Source: Lampropedia hyalina DSM 16112 (GTDB lineage Bacteria; Pseudomonadota; Gammaproteobacteria; Burkholderiales; Burkholderiaceae_C). Taken from it: a stretch of 42,325 bases of DNA. Shown here in pieces: positions 32,488 to 42,094 of the stretch. Made by a program: the position numbers and the translations under genes. The stretch spans positions 1 through 42,325 of the forward strand of contig NZ_FQUZ01000029.1 in assembly GCF_900129055.1 (NCBI RefSeq), read 5' to 3'. Every line of letters begins with the position of its first letter. Position 1 is the first letter of the stretch. The notes under the pieces are model-generated. The model made no database searches. It saw nothing but the letters and a program-made list of their open reading frames with translations, and was not told the DNA's origin.

Positions 32488-32769
32488 ATGGCTGGACCCA
32501 AACGTTTCAACAAAGACCGTCGCCCCAAGCGCAACAACCAGAACCTGCTGTTCAAGCGCAAGCGTTTCTGCCGCTTCACGGTGGCAGGCGTGGAAGAGAT
32601 CGACTACAAGGATGTCGATACCCTGCGTGATTTCATTGCCGAAAACGGCAAGATCATCCCCGCACGCCTGACCGGCACTCGCGCCATTTACCAACGCCAG
32701 TTGAACACGGCCATCAAGCGTGCGCGTTTCCTGGCTCTGCTGCCTTACACAGACCAGCACAAAATCTGA
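32488..32769 (+). CDS. rpsR: 30S ribosomal protein S18
   Basis: S18 is the partner of S6 on the 30S platform. The 93-residue protein begins with [20 protein letters not shown] and has [62 protein letters not shown], fully typical. AGGAG precedes the start. rplI follows after 14 bp. Confidence 0.97.
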   Translation: MAGPKRFNKDRRPKRNNQNLLFKRKRFCRFTVAGVEEIDYKDVDTLRDFIAENGKIIPARLTGTRAIYQRQLNTAIKRARFLALLPYTDQHKI

Positions 32770-32783
32770 CAGGGAGCCATCAC

Positions 32784-33236
32784 ATGCAAATCATTCTTCT
32801 GGATAAAGTCGTCAATCTGGGCAACCTGGGCGATATCGTGACCGTCAAGGACGGTTATGCCCGTAACTTCCTGATTCCTACAGGCCGTGCCCGTCGCGCC
32901 ACGGTGCAGGCCAAGGCCGAGTTCGAGGCCCGTCGTGCCGAGCTGGAAAAGGCTGCTGCCGAGAAGCTGGCCCAGGCCCAGGCTGCTGGCGAGAAGCTCA
33001 ATGGCGCAGTGGTGCGCATCTCCCAGAAAGCCGGTGTCGATGGCCGTCTGTTTGGTTCCGTGACCAACCACGACATCGCTGCCGAGCTGGTCAAGCAAGG
33101 CTTTGAAGTTCACAAGTCGCAAGTGCGTTTGCCCAATGGCCCGATCAAGACCGTGGGCGACACCACAGTGGTTGTGGCGTTGCATACCGATGTGGACGTG
33201 GAAATTCAGGTGGCTGTGTTCGGCGAAACTGCCTGA
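32784..33236 (+). CDS. rplI: 50S ribosomal protein L9
   Basis: L9 is a 23S rRNA-binding protein with two domains joined by a long helix. The 150-residue product has [36 protein letters not shown], the connecting helix rich in Ala/Glu/Lys, and a C-terminal domain with [32 protein letters not shown]. It is the last gene before a strong terminator. Confidence 0.97.
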   Translation: MQIILLDKVVNLGNLGDIVTVKDGYARNFLIPTGRARRATVQAKAEFEARRAELEKAAAEKLAQAQAAGEKLNGAVVRISQKAGVDGRLFGSVTNHDIAAELVKQGFEVHKSQVRLPNGPIKTVGDTTVVVALHTDVDVEIQVAVFGETA

Positions 33237-33322
33237 TGCCATTGGCCTGAATGGTGTGGATGGTGGGTCTTTCCGATATGGTTCCGTATGGTGTCTGATC
33301 GGCCATCCTCGCTGATTCCCTG

Positions 33323-33353
33323 AAAAAACCGCCTTTTGACAGGCGGTTTTTTT
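33323..33353 (+). terminator. Rho-independent terminator of rpsF-rpsR-rplI
   Basis: AAAAAACCGCC and GGCGGTTTTTTT flank a TTTTGACA loop, ending in a run of seven T residues 87 bp after rplI. dnaB therefore probably has its own promoter in the 116 bp that follow, though no clear -35/-10 pair is seen. Confidence 0.9.
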
Positions 33354-33469
33354 CTTTCCCGTGTTCCTGCCGTTGGGGCAGTCCGGTGATAACCTTGAAC
33401 GTTTCTGCACCGTATCCCAGATGGCTTGCGGGTGTGGCCTGAAATCCTCTCTACATTGGCTCACTTTCC

Positions 33470-34909
33470 ATGAACCCCGATACCTTGCATCCCGCTTTTG
33501 AAGCAACCGAGGCTGTGGCAGGTCACTTTGCCCCCAGCAGTGACCCACAGATTGCCGATCTGCGCCTGCCGCCGCAATCCGTCGAGGCCGAGCAGAGCGT
33601 GCTGGGCGGCCTGTTGCTGGACAACCAGGGCTGGGAGCGGGTGTCCGATCTGGTGCGTCAGTCCGATTTCTACCGCAGCGAACACCAGCACATTTTCACG
33701 GCGATGATGACTCTCATCGATGCGGGCAAGCCCGCCGATGTCATCACCGTGTTCGAGCAACTGCGCAGCATTGGCAAGGCCGAGGAAGTGGGGGGCGTTG
33801 CCTACCTGAACATGCTGGCCCAGTATGTGCCCAGCGCGGCCAACATCCGCCGCTATGCCGAGATCATCCGGGAGCGGGCGGTACTGCGCAAGCTCATCAC
33901 GGCCAGCGATGAAATCGCGGCTTCTGCCTTCAGTCCGCGTGGTCGTGAGGTTGGGCAGATTCTGGATGAAGCCGAACAGAAGGTCTTTGCGATTGCCCAG
34001 GAGAGTGCCCGCATGAAGCAGGGCTTCCAGCCGATGGAGCGGCTGGTGGTGGACTTGCTCGATCGCGTCGAGGAGATGGCGGGCAACCCCAACGACATCA
34101 CTGGCGTGCCCACCGGCTTCATCGATCTGGATCGCATGACCTCGGGCTTGCAGGGCGGCGATCTGATCGTGCTGGCGGCACGCCCTTCCATGGGGAAAAC
34201 GGCCTTTGCCATCAACATCGCCGAGCATGTGGCCCTGCATGAGCAGATGCCGGTGGCCATCTTCTCGATGGAAATGGGCGCGGCGCAACTGGCGGTGCGG
34301 ATTGTGGGTTCGATTGGCCGCATCGACCAGACCCGTCTGCGCACCGGCAAGCTCACCGATGAGGAATGGCCGCGCCTGACCGAGGCCATCGAACGCCTGC
34401 GCACGGTGAACCTGCACATTGATGAAACCCCAGGGCTGACTCCCACCGAACTGCGGGCCAATGCCCGGCGGCTGGCGCGGCAGTGCGGCAAGCTGGGGCT
34501 GATTGTGGTGGATTACCTGCAACTGATGAGTGGCTCCGGTTCGGGGGCGGAAGAAAACCGGGCCACCACGCTGGGGGAGATTTCGCGCGGCTTGAAGATG
34601 CTGGCCAAGGAGCTGGCCTGCCCGGTGATCGCCCTGTCGCAGCTCAACCGCAGTGTGGAGACCCGCACGGACAAGCGTCCGATGATGAGCGACCTGCGTG
34701 AATCGGGGGCCATCGAGCAGGATGCCGACCTCATCATGTTCATTTACCGCGACGATTACTACAACCGCGAGAACAGCAAGTACCCGAACCAGGCCGAGAT
34801 CATCATCGGCAAGCAGCGCAATGGCCCCACCGGAGCCATCAACCTGTATTTTCAGAAGAATCAGACGCGCTTCGAGAATCTGGCGCGGGGGGATATGGAT
34901 GCTTATTGA
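33470..34909 (+). CDS. dnaB: Replicative DNA helicase DnaB
   Basis: DnaB is the hexameric helicase of the replication fork. The 479-residue protein has the N-terminal domain (about 38-140: PPQSVEAEQSVLGGLLLDN), a linker, and a RecA-like motor domain with Walker A AARPSMGKTAFAINIA, GLIVVDYLQLM (Walker B), AKELACPVIALSQLNRSVETR and GAIEQDADLIMFIYRD. The first 30 residues are a variable extension. It converges on pyrC with a 19-bp gap. Confidence 0.97.
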   Translation: MNPDTLHPAFEATEAVAGHFAPSSDPQIADLRLPPQSVEAEQSVLGGLLLDNQGWERVSDLVRQSDFYRSEHQHIFTAMMTLIDAGKPADVITVFEQLRSIGKAEEVGGVAYLNMLAQYVPSAANIRRYAEIIRERAVLRKLITASDEIAASAFSPRGREVGQILDEAEQKVFAIAQESARMKQGFQPMERLVVDLLDRVEEMAGNPNDITGVPTGFIDLDRMTSGLQGGDLIVLAARPSMGKTAFAINIAEHVALHEQMPVAIFSMEMGAAQLAVRIVGSIGRIDQTRLRTGKLTDEEWPRLTEAIERLRTVNLHIDETPGLTPTELRANARRLARQCGKLGLIVVDYLQLMSGSGSGAEENRATTLGEISRGLKMLAKELACPVIALSQLNRSVETRTDKRPMMSDLRESGAIEQDADLIMFIYRDDYYNRENSKYPNQAEIIIGKQRNGPTGAINLYFQKNQTRFENLARGDMDAY

Positions 34910-34928
34910 AGTGCAGATGCTGGCAAGG

Positions 34929-35960
34929 TCAGGAAACCAGCTTCCATGACAATGTTTCCCCGGCGCACAGCGGTTTGAGCTGGGCTTCGCCGTAGGAGTA
35001 GCTTTCTGGTACGACCCAGGGCTGTTTTTCCAGGTGCACGGTGTTGGTGTTGCGTGGCAGGTTGTAGAAGTCCGGGCCGTTGAAGCTGGCAAAGGCTTCG
35101 AGTTGTTCCAGCGCATTCGCCGCTTCAAATGCCTGGGCATACAGTTCCAGCGCAGCATGGGCGGTGTAGCAGCCTGCGCAACCGCTGGCATGTTCCTTCA
35201 GGTGGGCGGCATGGGGCGCGCTGTCGGTGCCCAGAAAGAACTTGGCGTTGCCGGATGTGGCGGCCTCCACCAAAGCCTGGCGGTGGGTTTCGCGTTTGAG
35301 TACCGGCAGGCAGTAGTAATGGGGTCGGATGCCGCCGGTGAAGATGGCATTGCGGTTGTAGAGCAGATGGTGGGCGGTGATGGTGGCAGCCAGTCGGTCA
35401 TCGGCCTGGGTGACGTATTGGGCGGCTTCGCGGGTGGTGATGTGCTCCATCACGATTTTCAGTTCCGGGAAGTCGCGCCGCAGTGGTATCAGTTGCTGAT
35501 CGATGAAGACGGCTTCACGGTCGAACAGGTCGATGGCCGGATCGGTGACTTCGCCGTGTACCAGCAAAATCATGCCCTGGGCCTGCATGGCTTCGAGCAC
35601 CGGATGAATTTTTTGCAGGCTGGTGACCCCGGCATCGCTGTTGGTGGTGGCTCCAGCGGGGTAAAGCTTGCAGGCCAGAATACCTGCCTGGCGCGCCTTG
35701 ACGATTTCGGCTGGGGCCAGGTTGTCGGTGAGGTACAGCGTCGGCAGTGGCTCGAACTGCATGCCTGCGGGAATGGCGGCCAGAATCCGTTCCTTGTATG
35801 CCAGTGCCTGCTCCACAGTGGTGACAGGTGGGCGCAGGTTGGGCATGACGATGGCACGGCCAAACTGCTGTGCGGCATGGGCTACCGTGGTTTGCAGGAA
35901 GACACCATCGCGCAAGTGCAGGTGCCAGTCATCGGGGCGGGTGAGGGTCAGTGTATTCAT
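34929..35960 (-). CDS. pyrC: Dihydroorotase PyrC
   Basis: PyrC closes carbamoyl aspartate to dihydroorotate in pyrimidine synthesis. The 343-residue class II enzyme has [12 protein letters not shown] (zinc-binding His pair), [15 protein letters not shown], a carbamylated-lysine region [27 protein letters not shown], and [13 protein letters not shown]. The ATG at 35960 is used because [13 protein letters not shown] matches the usual N-terminus. It lies 29 bp after gltL on the same strand and may be read from the glt operon. Confidence 0.96.
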   Translation of the reverse strand: MNTLTLTRPDDWHLHLRDGVFLQTTVAHAAQQFGRAIVMPNLRPPVTTVEQALAYKERILAAIPAGMQFEPLPTLYLTDNLAPAEIVKARQAGILACKLYPAGATTNSDAGVTSLQKIHPVLEAMQAQGMILLVHGEVTDPAIDLFDREAVFIDQQLIPLRRDFPELKIVMEHITTREAAQYVTQADDRLAATITAHHLLYNRNAIFTGGIRPHYYCLPVLKRETHRQALVEAATSGNAKFFLGTDSAPHAAHLKEHASGCAGCYTAHAALELYAQAFEAANALEQLEAFASFNGPDFYNLPRNTNTVHLEKQPWVVPESYSYGEAQLKPLCAGETLSWKLVS

Positions 35961-35989
35961 GGCAGCCGATTGTCGCAGACACGCCCTCA

Positions 35990-36727
35990 TCAGTGCTGCA
36001 AGATTTTGTGCAGGAATTCCTTGGTGCGGGGCTGGCGGCCATCGGGGTGGCCGAAGAATTCCTCGGTGGAGCAGTCCTCCAGAATCTTGCCGCCTACATC
36101 CATGAAAATGACCCGGCTGCCAACCTTGCGGGCAAAGCCCATTTCGTGCGTCACAACCATCATGGTCATGCCTTCGTTGGCCAGGCCCACCATGACATCC
36201 AGCACTTCGCCCACCATTTCGGGGTCGAGTGCGGAGGTGGGCTCGTCGAACAGCATGACGATGGGGTCCATGCTCAGGGCGCGGGCAATGGCCACGCGCT
36301 GTTGCTGGCCACCCGAGAGCTGGCCGGGGAACTTGTCCTTGTGTGCCAGCAGACCTACGCGCTCCAGGTATTTCAGGCCGTGCGCCAGGGCGTCGCTTTT
36401 GCTGCGGCCCAGCACCTTGATTTGCGCAATCGTCAGGTTTTCGGTGACGGTCAGGTGTGGGAACAACTCAAAGTGCTGAAACACCATGCCCACGCGACTG
36501 CGCAGCTTGGGCAGGTTGGTCTTGGGGTCGTGGACGGGCACACCATCGACCCAGATTTCCCCCTTCTGGAATGGCTCCAGCGCGTTGATGGTTTTGATGA
36601 GTGTGGATTTGCCCGAACCCGAGGGGCCAGCCACCACCACCACTTCACCTTTTTCGATGCGGGTGCTGCAATTGTTGAGCACTTGTACCTGGCCATACCA
36701 TTTGGAGACATTCTTCAGTTCGATCAT
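35990..36727 (-). CDS. gltL: Glutamate/aspartate ABC transporter ATPase GltL
   Basis: This is the ATP-binding subunit of a polar amino acid importer. The 245-residue protein has Walker [27 protein letters not shown] (Q loop), the signature [15 protein letters not shown], Walker [16 protein letters not shown] and VTHEMGFAR (switch His). It is last in gltI-gltJ-gltK-gltL, 21 bp after gltK. Substrate is assigned from the operon's binding protein and gene order. Confidence 0.92.
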   Translation of the reverse strand: MIELKNVSKWYGQVQVLNNCSTRIEKGEVVVVAGPSGSGKSTLIKTINALEPFQKGEIWVDGVPVHDPKTNLPKLRSRVGMVFQHFELFPHLTVTENLTIAQIKVLGRSKSDALAHGLKYLERVGLLAHKDKFPGQLSGGQQQRVAIARALSMDPIVMLFDEPTSALDPEMVGEVLDVMVGLANEGMTMMVVTHEMGFARKVGSRVIFMDVGGKILEDCSTEEFFGHPDGRQPRTKEFLHKILQH

Positions 36728-36748
36728 GATGTTTTCCTTCCATTGCGT

Positions 36749-37414
36749 TCAGCGGATGATGGCAATTTTGCGATGCAGCCGCTTGACCAGCCACGATAGA
36801 CCAAAGCAGATGACGAAGTAGATGGCCGCAGCCGCCACATAGGCCTCCATCGGGCGGCCAAAGTTCTTGCCGGCAGTCTCGAAGCCTTTGAGCATGTCAT
36901 ACGCACCGATGGCATACACCAGCGAGGTGTCCTGAAACAGGATGATGGTCTGTGTCAGCAACACGGGTAGCATATTGCGCAAAGCCTGCGGCAAGATCAC
37001 CAAGCGCATGTTCTGGCTGTAGCTCATGCCGAGTGCATTGCCCGCGAAAACCTGGCCACGCGGAATGGACTGAATGCCTGCCCGCATGATTTCGCTGAAG
37101 TATGCTGCTTCGAATGCAATGAAGGTGATGATGGCCGACAGTTCTGCGCCCACCGGTCGCCCGGTGATGATGGGAGCCAGCAAGAAGAACCACAGCAGCA
37201 CCATCACCAGTGGAATGCTGCGCATGCCGTTCACATAGATGGTGGCAGGAACGGCCAGCCATTTCTGCCCGGAAAGCCGCATCAGGGCCAGCAAGGTGCC
37301 GAAGAATATGCCGCCCGCCGTGGCGATGACGGTCAGCCAGACACTGAACACCAGTCCTTTCCAGACGTAATCACTGATCAGGCTCCAGGTGTAGAAGGAG
37401 AAGTCGAAATCCAT
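36749..37414 (-). CDS. gltK: Glutamate/aspartate ABC transporter permease GltK
   Basis: The 221-residue inner-membrane permease belongs to the HisM/GltK type, with about five membrane segments. It has the EAA loop EIMRAGIQSIPRGQVFAGNALGMS, preceded by VNGMRSIPLVMVLLWFFLLAPI and followed by ILPQALRNMLPVLLTQTI. The ATG at 37414 follows the gltJ stop after one base, indicating coupled translation. It should pair with GltJ in the transporter. Confidence 0.92.
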   Translation of the reverse strand: MDFDFSFYTWSLISDYVWKGLVFSVWLTVIATAGGIFFGTLLALMRLSGQKWLAVPATIYVNGMRSIPLVMVLLWFFLLAPIITGRPVGAELSAIITFIAFEAAYFSEIMRAGIQSIPRGQVFAGNALGMSYSQNMRLVILPQALRNMLPVLLTQTIILFQDTSLVYAIGAYDMLKGFETAGKNFGRPMEAYVAAAAIYFVICFGLSWLVKRLHRKIAIIR

Positions 37415-37415
37415 G

Positions 37416-38168
37416 TCAATGCCCTCCCGATGCACCCGCGATGAAGCCCGGCACCCGGGTGCGCTTCTCGATCAGGGCCATGATGCGGTTGATGACGAAT
37501 GCCGACAGGATGTAGAGTGCGGTCACTGCCAGATAGACTTCCACGCCACGCGCGGTCTCTTCCTGTGCCTGCATGGCGAACATGGTCAGTTCCGCCACCG
37601 AAACGGCAAAAGCCACAGAAGAATTCTTGAACACGTTCATCGATTCGCTGGTCAGCGGCGGAATGATGATGCGGTAGGCCATGGGCAACAGCACATAGCG
37701 GTAATACTGTGCCGTGGTAAAGCCCAGTGCCATGCCTGCATACCGCTGGCCACGCGGTAGTGCCTCGATGCCGGAGCGCACCTGTTCGGCAATGCGGGCG
37801 GAGGTGAAGAAGCCCAGTGCCAGCACCACCAGCACAAACCCCGGCAGTCCCTGCAACACGGGGATGAAGGCAGGCAGAACGTGGTACCAGAGAAAAATCT
37901 GTACCAACAGCGGAATGTTGCGGAACACTTCCACCCAGGTTGTGCCGAAGGTCGCCCAGAAGCGGCTGCCGGGCAGGGTGCGCAGAATGCCAATCACCGA
38001 CCCGACCACCAGGGCCAGCACCAGGGCCAGCAGGGCCACCGATACCGTCCAGCCCCAGGCCGACAGCATCCAGTCCAGATAGGTGATCTCGCCATCTTTG
38101 CCAAAACAGCCTTGCACGACGTGCATGTCCAGCGTGTCCTGGCAGAAAAACTGCCAATCCCAGTTCAT
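37416..38168 (-). CDS. gltJ: Glutamate/aspartate ABC transporter permease GltJ
   Basis: The 250-residue permease has an extra N-terminal region of about 45 residues before the first membrane segment (WMLSAWGWTVSVALLALVLALVVGSVIGIL), as usual for GltJ. It also has VEVFRNIPLLVQIFLWYHVLPAF and the EAA loop EQVRSGIEALPRGQRYAGMALGFT. The ATG at 38168 (MNWDWQFFCQ) is typical. A 184-bp gap separates it from gltI and contains a small hairpin, perhaps lowering downstream expression relative to gltI. Confidence 0.92.
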   Translation of the reverse strand: MNWDWQFFCQDTLDMHVVQGCFGKDGEITYLDWMLSAWGWTVSVALLALVLALVVGSVIGILRTLPGSRFWATFGTTWVEVFRNIPLLVQIFLWYHVLPAFIPVLQGLPGFVLVVLALGFFTSARIAEQVRSGIEALPRGQRYAGMALGFTTAQYYRYVLLPMAYRIIIPPLTSESMNVFKNSSVAFAVSVAELTMFAMQAQEETARGVEVYLAVTALYILSAFVINRIMALIEKRTRVPGFIAGASGGH

Positions 38169-38238
38169 TTTGGAGTCCTTTCCGTGTGCGAGTCTGAAGG
38201 CTTGTGGATGTTGCCAGTGGGCCTTTGAGTGTGCCAGC

Positions 38239-38259
38239 GCATGAAAGCATGCTTCATGC
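38239..38259 (-). other. Hairpin in the gltI-gltJ intercistronic gap
   Basis: The near-perfect palindrome GCATGAAAGCATGCTTCATG(C) lies between the binding-protein gene and the permease genes. Such stem-loops often stabilise the upstream message, giving more binding protein than permease. The role is inferred from position. Confidence 0.45.
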
Positions 38260-38352
38260 CAATGACTGCCGCAGGGACTGGCATGGGCTGTGGAGGACAT
38301 GGCTTGCACGAGGGCAATGCCACGCCCTCCACGGTGAATGCCGGTGATGCAC

Positions 38353-39249
38353 TCAGTCGATCACATAGGCTTCCATGGGCTTGTCATTCGGGTTGGCCCA
38401 TGCGGCTTTGGTGGCTTCCGAAAGCGGCAGGCCAATGACGGTATTGGCCGGTGGAGTGGGTTTCAGGAACCATTTGTCCCACAGCACTTCCAGTGTGCCA
38501 TCGGCAATCTGACGCTTGATGCTCTCGTTCACAGCAGCTTTGAATGCTCCGTCATTCTTGCGCAACATACAGGCAATCGGCTCCACATTCAGCACTTCGC
38601 CGACGATCTTGAAGTCGGCTGGATTGCGAGACTTCGAGATATTCGCCGCCAGAATCGAGCCGTCCATCACGAATACATCGGCCCGTCCAGTCTCCAGCAG
38701 CAGGAAACTGTCCGCATGATCCTTGCCCATGACTTCACGGAAGTTGATGTTTTCCGCCCGTTTGTTGCGGCGCAGTGTCTGCACCGAAGTGGTGCCGGTG
38801 GTCACGGCCACGTTTTTGCCATTCAGATCGGCCACAGAGGCAATGCCCGAGTTGGCTTTGGCGGCCATGCGCACTTCTTCCACATAGGTGGTGTAGGCGA
38901 AGTCCACTTCACGCTGGCGTGCGGTGTTGTTGGTGGTGGAGCCGCATTCCAGATCGACACTGCCATTGGTCACCAGTGGAATGCGGTTTTGGGATGTCAC
39001 GGGCTGGTACTTGATCTTCAGGGGGCGGCCCACGGTCTTTTCGAGGTCCTTGATGATGTTTTCGCCCATCTCGGTGTGGAAGCCCACATACACGCCGTTG
39101 CCCAGTGTGTAGCCCAGACCTGAAGACTCCCGAACGCCGAGTGTGACTTCTCCGCTGTTCTTGATCTTTGCCAGTGTGTCACCACTCTGTGCATAGGCGG
39201 CACCGCCGGCCAGAATGGTGATGCTCAATGCCAAAATGTGTTTTTTCAT
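38353..39249 (-). CDS. gltI: Glutamate/aspartate periplasmic binding protein GltI
   Basis: The 298-residue periplasmic solute-binding protein has a signal peptide (MKKHILALSITILAGGAAYA|Q) and a family 3 binding domain: GEVTLGVRESSGLGYT, VDLECGSTTNNTARQREVDFAYTTYVEEVRM and VTTGTTSVQTLRR. It captures glutamate/aspartate for GltJKL. AAGGAG precedes the ATG. A 161-bp repeat element lies in the region between it and the divergent thioesterase gene, close to the probable promoter. Confidence 0.93.
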   Translation of the reverse strand: MKKHILALSITILAGGAAYAQSGDTLAKIKNSGEVTLGVRESSGLGYTLGNGVYVGFHTEMGENIIKDLEKTVGRPLKIKYQPVTSQNRIPLVTNGSVDLECGSTTNNTARQREVDFAYTTYVEEVRMAAKANSGIASVADLNGKNVAVTTGTTSVQTLRRNKRAENINFREVMGKDHADSFLLLETGRADVFVMDGSILAANISKSRNPADFKIVGEVLNVEPIACMLRKNDGAFKAAVNESIKRQIADGTLEVLWDKWFLKPTPPANTVIGLPLSEATKAAWANPNDKPMEAYVID

Positions 39250-39359
39250 TGCAAGCTCCTTGGTCGTGAGAATGCCCGCTCAGTGTGCTGTGAGCCACAC
39301 ACCAAGTGCGGGCGGGCACACTGGACAAAAGCCTGGGGCGAAACTGCATTTTCTACTAG

Positions 39360-39520
39360 GGAAGGTCTGCAAAACTCTTGCGGTAAGCCCGCGCCCGCCA
39401 ATGGGATGCAGCGCAAGGCGGATTTTGCGGTCAATAGCGGGGCTATTGACCGCAAAATCCAACGCGGCGATGCGCCCAGTGGCGGGATGTGGGCGGCGCA
39501 ACGGGTTTTGCAGACCTTCC
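39360..39520. mobile_element. 161-bp MITE-like element, copy 3
   Basis: This copy has the same ends as copy 1 and differs from it at five positions. It is flanked by CTAG on both sides (39356-39359 and 39521-39524). Two of the five differences are the paired bases flanking the central hairpin (C-G in copy 1, A-T here), a compensatory change. It lies between the divergent gltI and thioesterase genes, 110 bp upstream of gltI and 68 bp upstream of the thioesterase ATG. Confidence 0.8.
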
Positions 39521-39588
39521 CTAGGGTGTGAAATATGCAAGACAAAGAATAACACTATATTCATCAGTGCGTACAACTGCCTGTCGAT

Positions 39589-39978
39589 ATGGAACTGGTG
39601 CTCAAAGTCATGCCCATGCCCAAGGATCAAAATTTCAATGGTGACATCTTTGGTGGTTGGGTCATGGCACAAGTCGATATTGCTGCTTCCGTGCTGCCCA
39701 CTCGTTATGCTGGCGGACGTATGTCCACGGTAGCTGTCAATGAATTCGTATTCAAACAGCCGGTGCATGTTGGTGACGTGCTTTCTTTCTACTCGAAGAT
39801 CACCAGAATCGGCCGCACATCCATTCAGGTGCTGGTGGAAGTTTTTGCAGAACACATCCACCGCCAACAGGAATATGTCAAGGTCACTGAGGCACTGGTC
39901 ACTTATGTGGCGATTGACGAAAACGGCCGCCCTCGTCTACTGCCCCCACAGGGCGATGCTGGAAAAACCACTTCATGA
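39589..39978 (+). CDS. yciA: Acyl-CoA thioesterase, YciA/hotdog type
   Basis: The 129-residue hotdog-fold thioesterase has DQNFNGDIFGGWVMAQVDIAAS, the active-site helix with its aspartate, followed by VNEFVFKQPVHVGDVLSFYSKITRIGRTSIQV. It hydrolyses short- and medium-chain acyl-CoA. No clear ribosome-binding site precedes the ATG; a TATATT at 39556-39561 may be the -10. The PHP phosphatase gene follows after 57 bp. Confidence 0.9.
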   Translation: MELVLKVMPMPKDQNFNGDIFGGWVMAQVDIAASVLPTRYAGGRMSTVAVNEFVFKQPVHVGDVLSFYSKITRIGRTSIQVLVEVFAEHIHRQQEYVKVTEALVTYVAIDENGRPRLLPPQGDAGKTTS

Positions 39979-40035
39979 TGCTTTTTCTACGGGAGGATTG
40001 CCGGTATGTCCATGTAGAACAGGGATTGTGCTCAC

Positions 40036-40857
40036 ATGAATGCTGACCTGCATTCCCATTCGGTGTTTTCGGACGGCACATTGACTCCCGAAGCCTTGGC
40101 GAGTCGTGCCCATCGAAACGGTGTCACCCTTTGGTCGCTGACCGACCATGACACCCTCGATGGTCAGGTCAGCGCACAAAATGCAGCCGTGGCCCTGGGT
40201 TTGTCCTACCTCACAGGCGTGGAAATATCAGCATCCTTTCTTGGCAAAAGCATCCATATCGTGGGCTTGGGGGTGGATATTCAAAACCTGCCCTTGCAAC
40301 AAGGCCTGGAGCACATTCGCCGGGGCCGTTGGCAACGAGGCCAGGCGATGGCATCCGCGCTGGAAGTGGCAGGAATTCCTGATGCTTGGCAAGGAGCCAT
40401 GCGGTTTGCCAGCCACCCGGAAACCGTCTCGCGCGCCCACTTTGCCCGTTACCTCGTGCAGCAGGGCATCTGCCCCACCATCCACGCGGTATTTCAGAAA
40501 TACCTTGTGCCAGGCCGTCCCGGTTATGTGCCCCACCAATGGGCCAGTCTGCAAGACGCAGTAGGTTGGATTGCTGGTGCAGGCGGTCTGGCAGTGATTG
40601 CCCACCCTGCCCGCTATCGGCTGACCGATATGCAGGAATACGCATTGCTTTGCGTATTCAAGGAGTGTGGCGGAACGGCCATTGAAGTAGTTACCGGCAG
40701 TCAGCAACCATCCGAGTACAGTCACTATGCTGCCCAGGCCACATACTTTGGCCTGAAAGCCTCCCGAGGCAGTGATTTTCACTGCCCAAAGGAATCGCGC
40801 GTGGACGTTGGAAGCCTACCTGCATTGCCGCCGGAATGTGTAGCAGTTTGGGAGTGA
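40036..40857 (+). CDS. rnm: PHP-domain 3',5'-nucleoside bisphosphate phosphatase / 5'-3' exoribonuclease
   Basis: The 273-residue protein has the PHP domain ligands DLHSHSVFSDG, SLTDHDTLDG, GVEISASF, VIAHPARY and GSDFHCP, which hold three metals. The E. coli counterpart (YciV, RNase AM) cleaves 3',5'-bisphosphonucleotides and trims RNA 5' ends. The match is to the whole family, so the specific substrate is inferred. It lies between yciA and the DMT permease in a same-strand series. Confidence 0.9.
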   Translation: MNADLHSHSVFSDGTLTPEALASRAHRNGVTLWSLTDHDTLDGQVSAQNAAVALGLSYLTGVEISASFLGKSIHIVGLGVDIQNLPLQQGLEHIRRGRWQRGQAMASALEVAGIPDAWQGAMRFASHPETVSRAHFARYLVQQGICPTIHAVFQKYLVPGRPGYVPHQWASLQDAVGWIAGAGGLAVIAHPARYRLTDMQEYALLCVFKECGGTAIEVVTGSQQPSEYSHYAAQATYFGLKASRGSDFHCPKESRVDVGSLPALPPECVAVWE

Positions 40858-40937
40858 TTGACTGCGCATGAGTGCGCCGCAGAAACTTTTGGATGAGAAT
40901 TCACCTGCGGCATCTGCCCGCTTCTCCCTCCAAATAT

Positions 40938-41840
40938 ATGCCCCCAATCCTTGCTGCCAATCCCTCTCTCAGAGGCATTGGCATGACTGTTCTGGCAACT
41001 GCATTCTTTGCCATGCTGGATACCAGCATGCAGTATGTCGCTACTGCCATTCCTGTGGTCATGGCCCTCTGGGTACGCTATTGCATCCAGACCGCCTTCA
41101 GCGCAGTGGCCGTATACCGGCTGGAAGGGCGATTGCTGCCCAAAGCCAAAGAACCGGGATTGCAGATATTTCGTGGCCTGCTGTTTGTCCTGACCAGCAT
41201 TTTTGCATTCCTCAGTCTGCGCCATGTGTCGGTAGGTGAATTTGCTGCCGTCATGATGATGACCCCCGTCGTCGTCTCCGTACTGGTCGCCTTCCTGTCC
41301 CGTGAAGCAGTTCGCCCACTTCGCTGGGTTTTGCTGGCGGTTTCTGTGGCCGGAACGATCACCGTCATCCGGCCCGGAAGCCACACCATTTCATGGATGC
41401 TGTTGTATCCGCTGGGCGCATTGGTCAGCAACACCTTTTTTCTGATCGTCACTTCCCGACTGGCATCCAAGGACACCCCTTTGAGCACTCATTTCTACAG
41501 CGGGCTTCTGGGGGTTATCGTCTTGAGCATCCTGTTGCCCCGTTATTGGAGTGTGGACGCATCTGCTCTCATGTGGAGCGTCCTGGCACTGGGGGCCGTT
41601 GCAGCCAGCTGCGGTCATATCCTGCTGGTCAGTGCCTACCAGTACGCACCTGCCAGCGTGCTGACCCCTTATCTGTACATCCAACTACCCTTTGCCACTT
41701 TCGCGGGCTGGCTGGTATTTGCCAAGGCGGTTGATATTTTCACGTTCATTGGCATAGGGCTCATCATTGCTGCGGGTACAATCGGCACCCTGCTGACGCA
41801 CAGGGAGAGAAGAAATTTTCAAAATTTGAAAAATTTCTGA
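40938..41840 (+). CDS. EamA/DMT-family permease
   Basis: The 300-residue protein has ten membrane segments in two EamA repeats (about 15-145 and 160-290). Examples are GMTVLATAFFAMLDTSMQYVA, GEFAAVMMMTPVVVSVLVAFLSRE, VLLAVSVAGTITVIRPG and VLTPYLYIQLPFATFAGWLVF. Such exporters move amino acids or other metabolites; no substrate can be named. The ATG at 40938 lacks a ribosome-binding site. An ATG at 40868 in another frame encodes a plausible cytoplasmic leader (MSAPQKLLDENSPAASARFS), so the real N-terminus may be longer. The last codons form an AT-rich hairpin (about 41811-41841). Confidence 0.85.
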   Translation: MPPILAANPSLRGIGMTVLATAFFAMLDTSMQYVATAIPVVMALWVRYCIQTAFSAVAVYRLEGRLLPKAKEPGLQIFRGLLFVLTSIFAFLSLRHVSVGEFAAVMMMTPVVVSVLVAFLSREAVRPLRWVLLAVSVAGTITVIRPGSHTISWMLLYPLGALVSNTFFLIVTSRLASKDTPLSTHFYSGLLGVIVLSILLPRYWSVDASALMWSVLALGAVAASCGHILLVSAYQYAPASVLTPYLYIQLPFATFAGWLVFAKAVDIFTFIGIGLIIAAGTIGTLLTHRERRNFQNLKNF

Positions 41841-41861
41841 TCTACTACCGAAAACCCGTGG

Positions 41862-42026
41862 TATAGTATCGATCTTTCGCGGGACAGAAGAAGTGTGAAG
41901 ACGCTTCGAAGTCTTGTTTGGCAGTTTGGCTTTAAGCTGATGTGCCGAGGGGTTGAGAGTTGATTTGAAGAGCTTGCAAAAATTCTTCAAATTATTTTCA
42001 AAAGCTTCTGAAAGTTGTGTTATAGT
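41862..42026 (+). promoter_or_regulatory. rRNA operon promoter region with two TATAGT -10 boxes
   Basis: TATAGT occurs at 41862-41867 and at 42021-42026. The second has TTCAAA (41997-42002) with an 18-bp spacer; the first has no clear -35. Two promoters in tandem are usual for rRNA operons. The intervening DNA is A/T-rich and could act as an upstream element for the second promoter. Confidence 0.6.
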
Positions 42027-42094
42027 AGAGGGCTTCACTGATCGCGGTGAGGTTCTTAAAAAAGAAGACGGATTAGATAGTTTGTTTTCTTTGG

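Noticed and set aside
33461-35191. Minus-strand open frame of 576 codons
   Set aside because: Antisense to dnaB and out of frame in pyrC; no recognisable domain.
39250-39345. TGCCCGC/GCGGGCA symmetry upstream of gltI
   Set aside because: Only 7 bp with a long interval and GC-rich halves, too weak to call an operator.
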